Of a DNA stretch of 5,584 nucleotides, positions 3,885-5,584 are shown piece after piece. Within the stretch, counting starts at the first letter, position 1, and each line of letters starts with the position of its first letter. Below the pieces are notes generated by a model. That model searched no databases. It saw only the letters and a list, made by a program, of their open reading frames with translations, and was not told the DNA's origin. Source of the DNA: Rhodothermaceae bacterium (GTDB lineage Bacteria > Bacteroidota > Rhodothermia > Rhodothermales > JAHEMB01); the NCBI GenBank assembly GCA_024643915.1, contig JAHEMB010000292.1:1-5584 (forward strand). Reading direction: 5' to 3'. The position numbers and the translations under genes are program-made.

Positions 3885-5584
3885 GAGGCGGCCTCCAGGT
3901 TGCTTTCAGTTTCCGGTTGCGCGCCCGGCGGCGGGGCGTCCTCGAAGTCATGCTTCTTCCCCGCCAGGCTCGCCAGCCAGAACACGATGGCGATGAAGAC
4001 GAAAAAGATCAAGACCGTGATGGAGATAACGTTGGCGGCAAAGCCGAGGGTAGGCGTGAAGGCGTCGGGCGAGGTGTCGCGCATGACGCCGTAGACGTGC
4101 CAGTGCTGCCGCATCCCCGCGCGCACGTAGCCCATCAGCCCCATCGTCCACGCGAACGTGAGGGCGATGAAGAAGAGCGCGTACTGCGCCCGGTTCGGGA
4201 TCGCCCCCCACTTGATCGGCGCCGTGATGCGGGCGTTCTTGAAGAGGAACACGTCGATAATCGTGATGGCGATCATCGCGAAGAGGACGGAGCCTACCTG
4301 CGGGATCGACAACCCGATCCGCACCGTCGCCTCAACGAAATAGCCGTAGATGCCGAGGAACACGACGAACACCACCACAATCGCAAAGATAGCGAACTGC
4401 ACCGTGTGCCCCGTCTTCGCCCACGAGACGGTCGCCTCTTTGTTCGCCCGGCGGTAGAGCAGGAAGCTGAGGTAGGTCGTCAGGATGAGGATGTTGACGG
4501 CGGTGTTCTTGGCGGACATCACCCCAAGCACGCCCAGGACGGGGTGGTGCGAACCGCCCATCTGCCGCGCTTCCTCCACCGTAGCCACCAGCGAGTGCGG
4601 CGTGGCCCAGACGAGGAAACACGCAGCGATGGAGGCGAGCAGGTATTTGATGAACTTCCGGTAGCGCTCCGCCCCCGGTATTCGCTCCATGCTTACCCAT
4701 AAATAATAGTTGGCCGCCAGGAACAGGTTTCCGATAAGCACCGCCTGGATAATGAAGAGCCATGAGAACGTCCCGCCCATGAGCGTCACGCCGAGGCTCT
4801 GGGAGTATGCGTAGATCTCCGTGCCCAGCCAGTAGCCGGCAAACGGAAGCGGCAAGAGGGCGCTGATGGCGATGAAGTTGCCGATGTAGCCCATCCAGTC
4901 GTAATGCTCCTTCTCCGCCTGCGTCTTGGCCCCCAGATACTTGAACGCCCCGTACGCCGCCGCCACCGACCCGCCGAAGGCCGCATTCGCGATGATCCGG
5001 TGGATGTTGATGGGCATCCAGGTGAAGTTGGTGATGGCCGCCCACGTACTCACGAGCGCGCCCGTCTCCGTCACCCCCGCCGGCGTGTTCATGAACGTCA
5101 GCCAGGCATCGGCGACGAACATGATAGCAGTACCGGTGAGGTTGAGGCCCAGCCCAAGGAGCAAGTGGACGCGCGGCGAGAACTTGCCCCAGCCGTAGTA
5201 ATAGCTGTAGAGAAAAGCCGCCTCGGCGAAGAAAAGAAGGACGTAGAGGAAAAACGTCCAGTCGAAGATGGTGAAGAGGTAGGAGGCAAGTTTGGGGTAG
5301 AGGATAACGAGGGCGAACGTGAGGAGGGCACCGAGGCTGGCCGTGAAGGCAAAGGAGACTGACAGCAGTTTGGTGAAGTCGTAGGCGAGGGCATCGTAGC
5401 GCTTGTCCCCGTTGCGGTAGCCGATGTACTCAATGATGAGCGCGAACATCGGCACGGCCAGGACGAAGGCGGCGAACATCAGATGCAGCTCGGCCACCAC
5501 CCACATCAGCACACGCGGGTTGATGAAGCCGAGGTCGCGGTACTCCACCGCGTTGGCGCCGTCGGGTGTGGTGGCGGCATCCTG
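3881..5584 (-). CDS. CydA-like cytochrome bd-family subunit I (bd-like oxidase), N-terminus cut by window
   Basis: Polytopic heme protein of the cytochrome bd subunit I family; at least 555 residues counted from a GTG at 5548 (numbering used here). The frame stays open for 12 more codons to the window edge and that GTG has no Shine-Dalgarno, so the true start is probably upstream. By eye I count about 13 membrane helices; standard CydA has 9. Features aligned to E. coli CydA from memory: His22 in helix 1 (H19), the block FFAEAAFLYSYYYGW with Glu109 (E107), His183 in WMPINIHRIIANAAFGG (H186, heme b558), and Met425 (M393, heme b558; 58 residues before the conserved Trp in both). Differences: the E99 position is Leu101, GRQPW is replaced by MRQHW at 479-483, and the E445 position is Ala477. 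The hydrophilic quinol loop appears replaced by extra helices. The last 25 residues are a charged, Pro/Glu-rich tail. Linked cytochrome c genes suggest cytochrome c as electron partner, as proposed for Nitrospira bd-like oxidases. Family membership is firm; reaction and direction of electron flow are inference. Confidence 0.88.
   Translation of the reverse strand, partial: QDAATTPDGANAVEYRDLGFINPRVLMWVVAELHLMFAAFVLAVPMFALIIEYIGYRNGDKRYDALAYDFTKLLSVSFAFTASLGALLTFALVILYPKLASYLFTIFDWTFFLYVLLFFAEAAFLYSYYYGWGKFSPRVHLLLGLGLNLTGTAIMFVADAWLTFMNTPAGVTETGALVSTWAAITNFTWMPINIHRIIANAAFGGSVAAAYGAFKYLGAKTQAEKEHYDWMGYIGNFIAISALLPLPFAGYWLGTEIYAYSQSLGVTLMGGTFSWLFIIQAVLIGNLFLAANYYLWVSMERIPGAERYRKFIKYLLASIAACFLVWATPHSLVATVEEARQMGGSHHPVLGVLGVMSAKNTAVNILILTTYLSFLLYRRANKEATVSWAKTGHTVQFAIFAIVVVFVVFLGIYGYFVEATVRIGLSIPQVGSVLFAMIAITIIDVFLFKNARITAPIKWGAIPNRAQYALFFIALTFAWTMGLMGYVRAGMRQHWHVYGVMRDTSPDAFTPTLGFAANVISITVLIFFVFIAIVFWLASLAGKKHDFEDAPPPGAQPETESNLEAAS
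3892..3896 (-). promoter_or_regulatory. Strong ribosome binding site deciding a GTG start
   Basis: GGAGG on the coding strand lies 7 bases before the GTG at 3884, inside the 3' end of the CydA-like gene. It decides the non-ATG start of the diheme cytochrome and, with the 4-base GTGA overlap, shows translational coupling. Confidence 0.8.

Noticed and set aside
3297..4702. Two further plus-strand open frames (3297-4094 and 3917-4702)
   Set aside because: Both are antisense to the diheme cytochrome and CydA-like genes and encode charged, featureless sequences.

Overview
The window is a compact, GC-rich piece of bacterial chromosome in which every gene I can support lies on the minus strand. Read in the direction of transcription (from position 5584 down to 1) the order is: a CydA-like cytochrome bd-family integral membrane protein, a membrane-anchored diheme cytochrome c, a four-helix membrane protein with a C-terminal monoheme cytochrome c domain, a diheme cytochrome c fused to an ethylbenzene-dehydrogenase-type heme b domain with a C-terminal anchor, and the first 88 codons of a radical SAM protein of the NirJ/AhbD heme-biosynthesis type. 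Both edge genes are cut by the window.

The first two genes overlap by GTGA with a strong Shine-Dalgarno, so they are almost certainly co-translated. The remaining spacers are 152, 91 and 149 bases. They hold purine-rich (on the coding strand) repeats and dyads but no clear intrinsic terminator, so one transcript is plausible but not proven. No tRNA, rRNA, CRISPR or insertion sequence is visible. The longest gene-free stretch is about 152 bases.

Working model (inference): the cluster encodes a membrane respiratory complex. The CydA-like protein keeps the low-spin heme b558 ligands by my alignment (His183, Met425), a His in helix 1 (His22) and one helix-3 Glu (Glu109). Its GRQPW box has become MRQHW and the essential Glu just before it is replaced. 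The long hydrophilic quinol loop of standard CydA seems to be replaced by extra membrane helices. With five CXXCH motifs in the next three genes, this looks like a cytochrome-c-linked 'bd-like' enzyme rather than a normal quinol oxidase. Comparable bd-like proteins next to c-type cytochromes are known from Nitrospira. No cydB is seen in the window. The adjacent NirJ/AhbD-like enzyme would fit cofactor supply, making heme b or a modified heme.

The organism cannot be named from this sequence. High GC, multiple soluble-type cytochrome domains and the bd-like protein suggest an environmental, respiring bacterium such as Rhodothermota, Nitrospirota or Chloroflexota. I hold this at low confidence.
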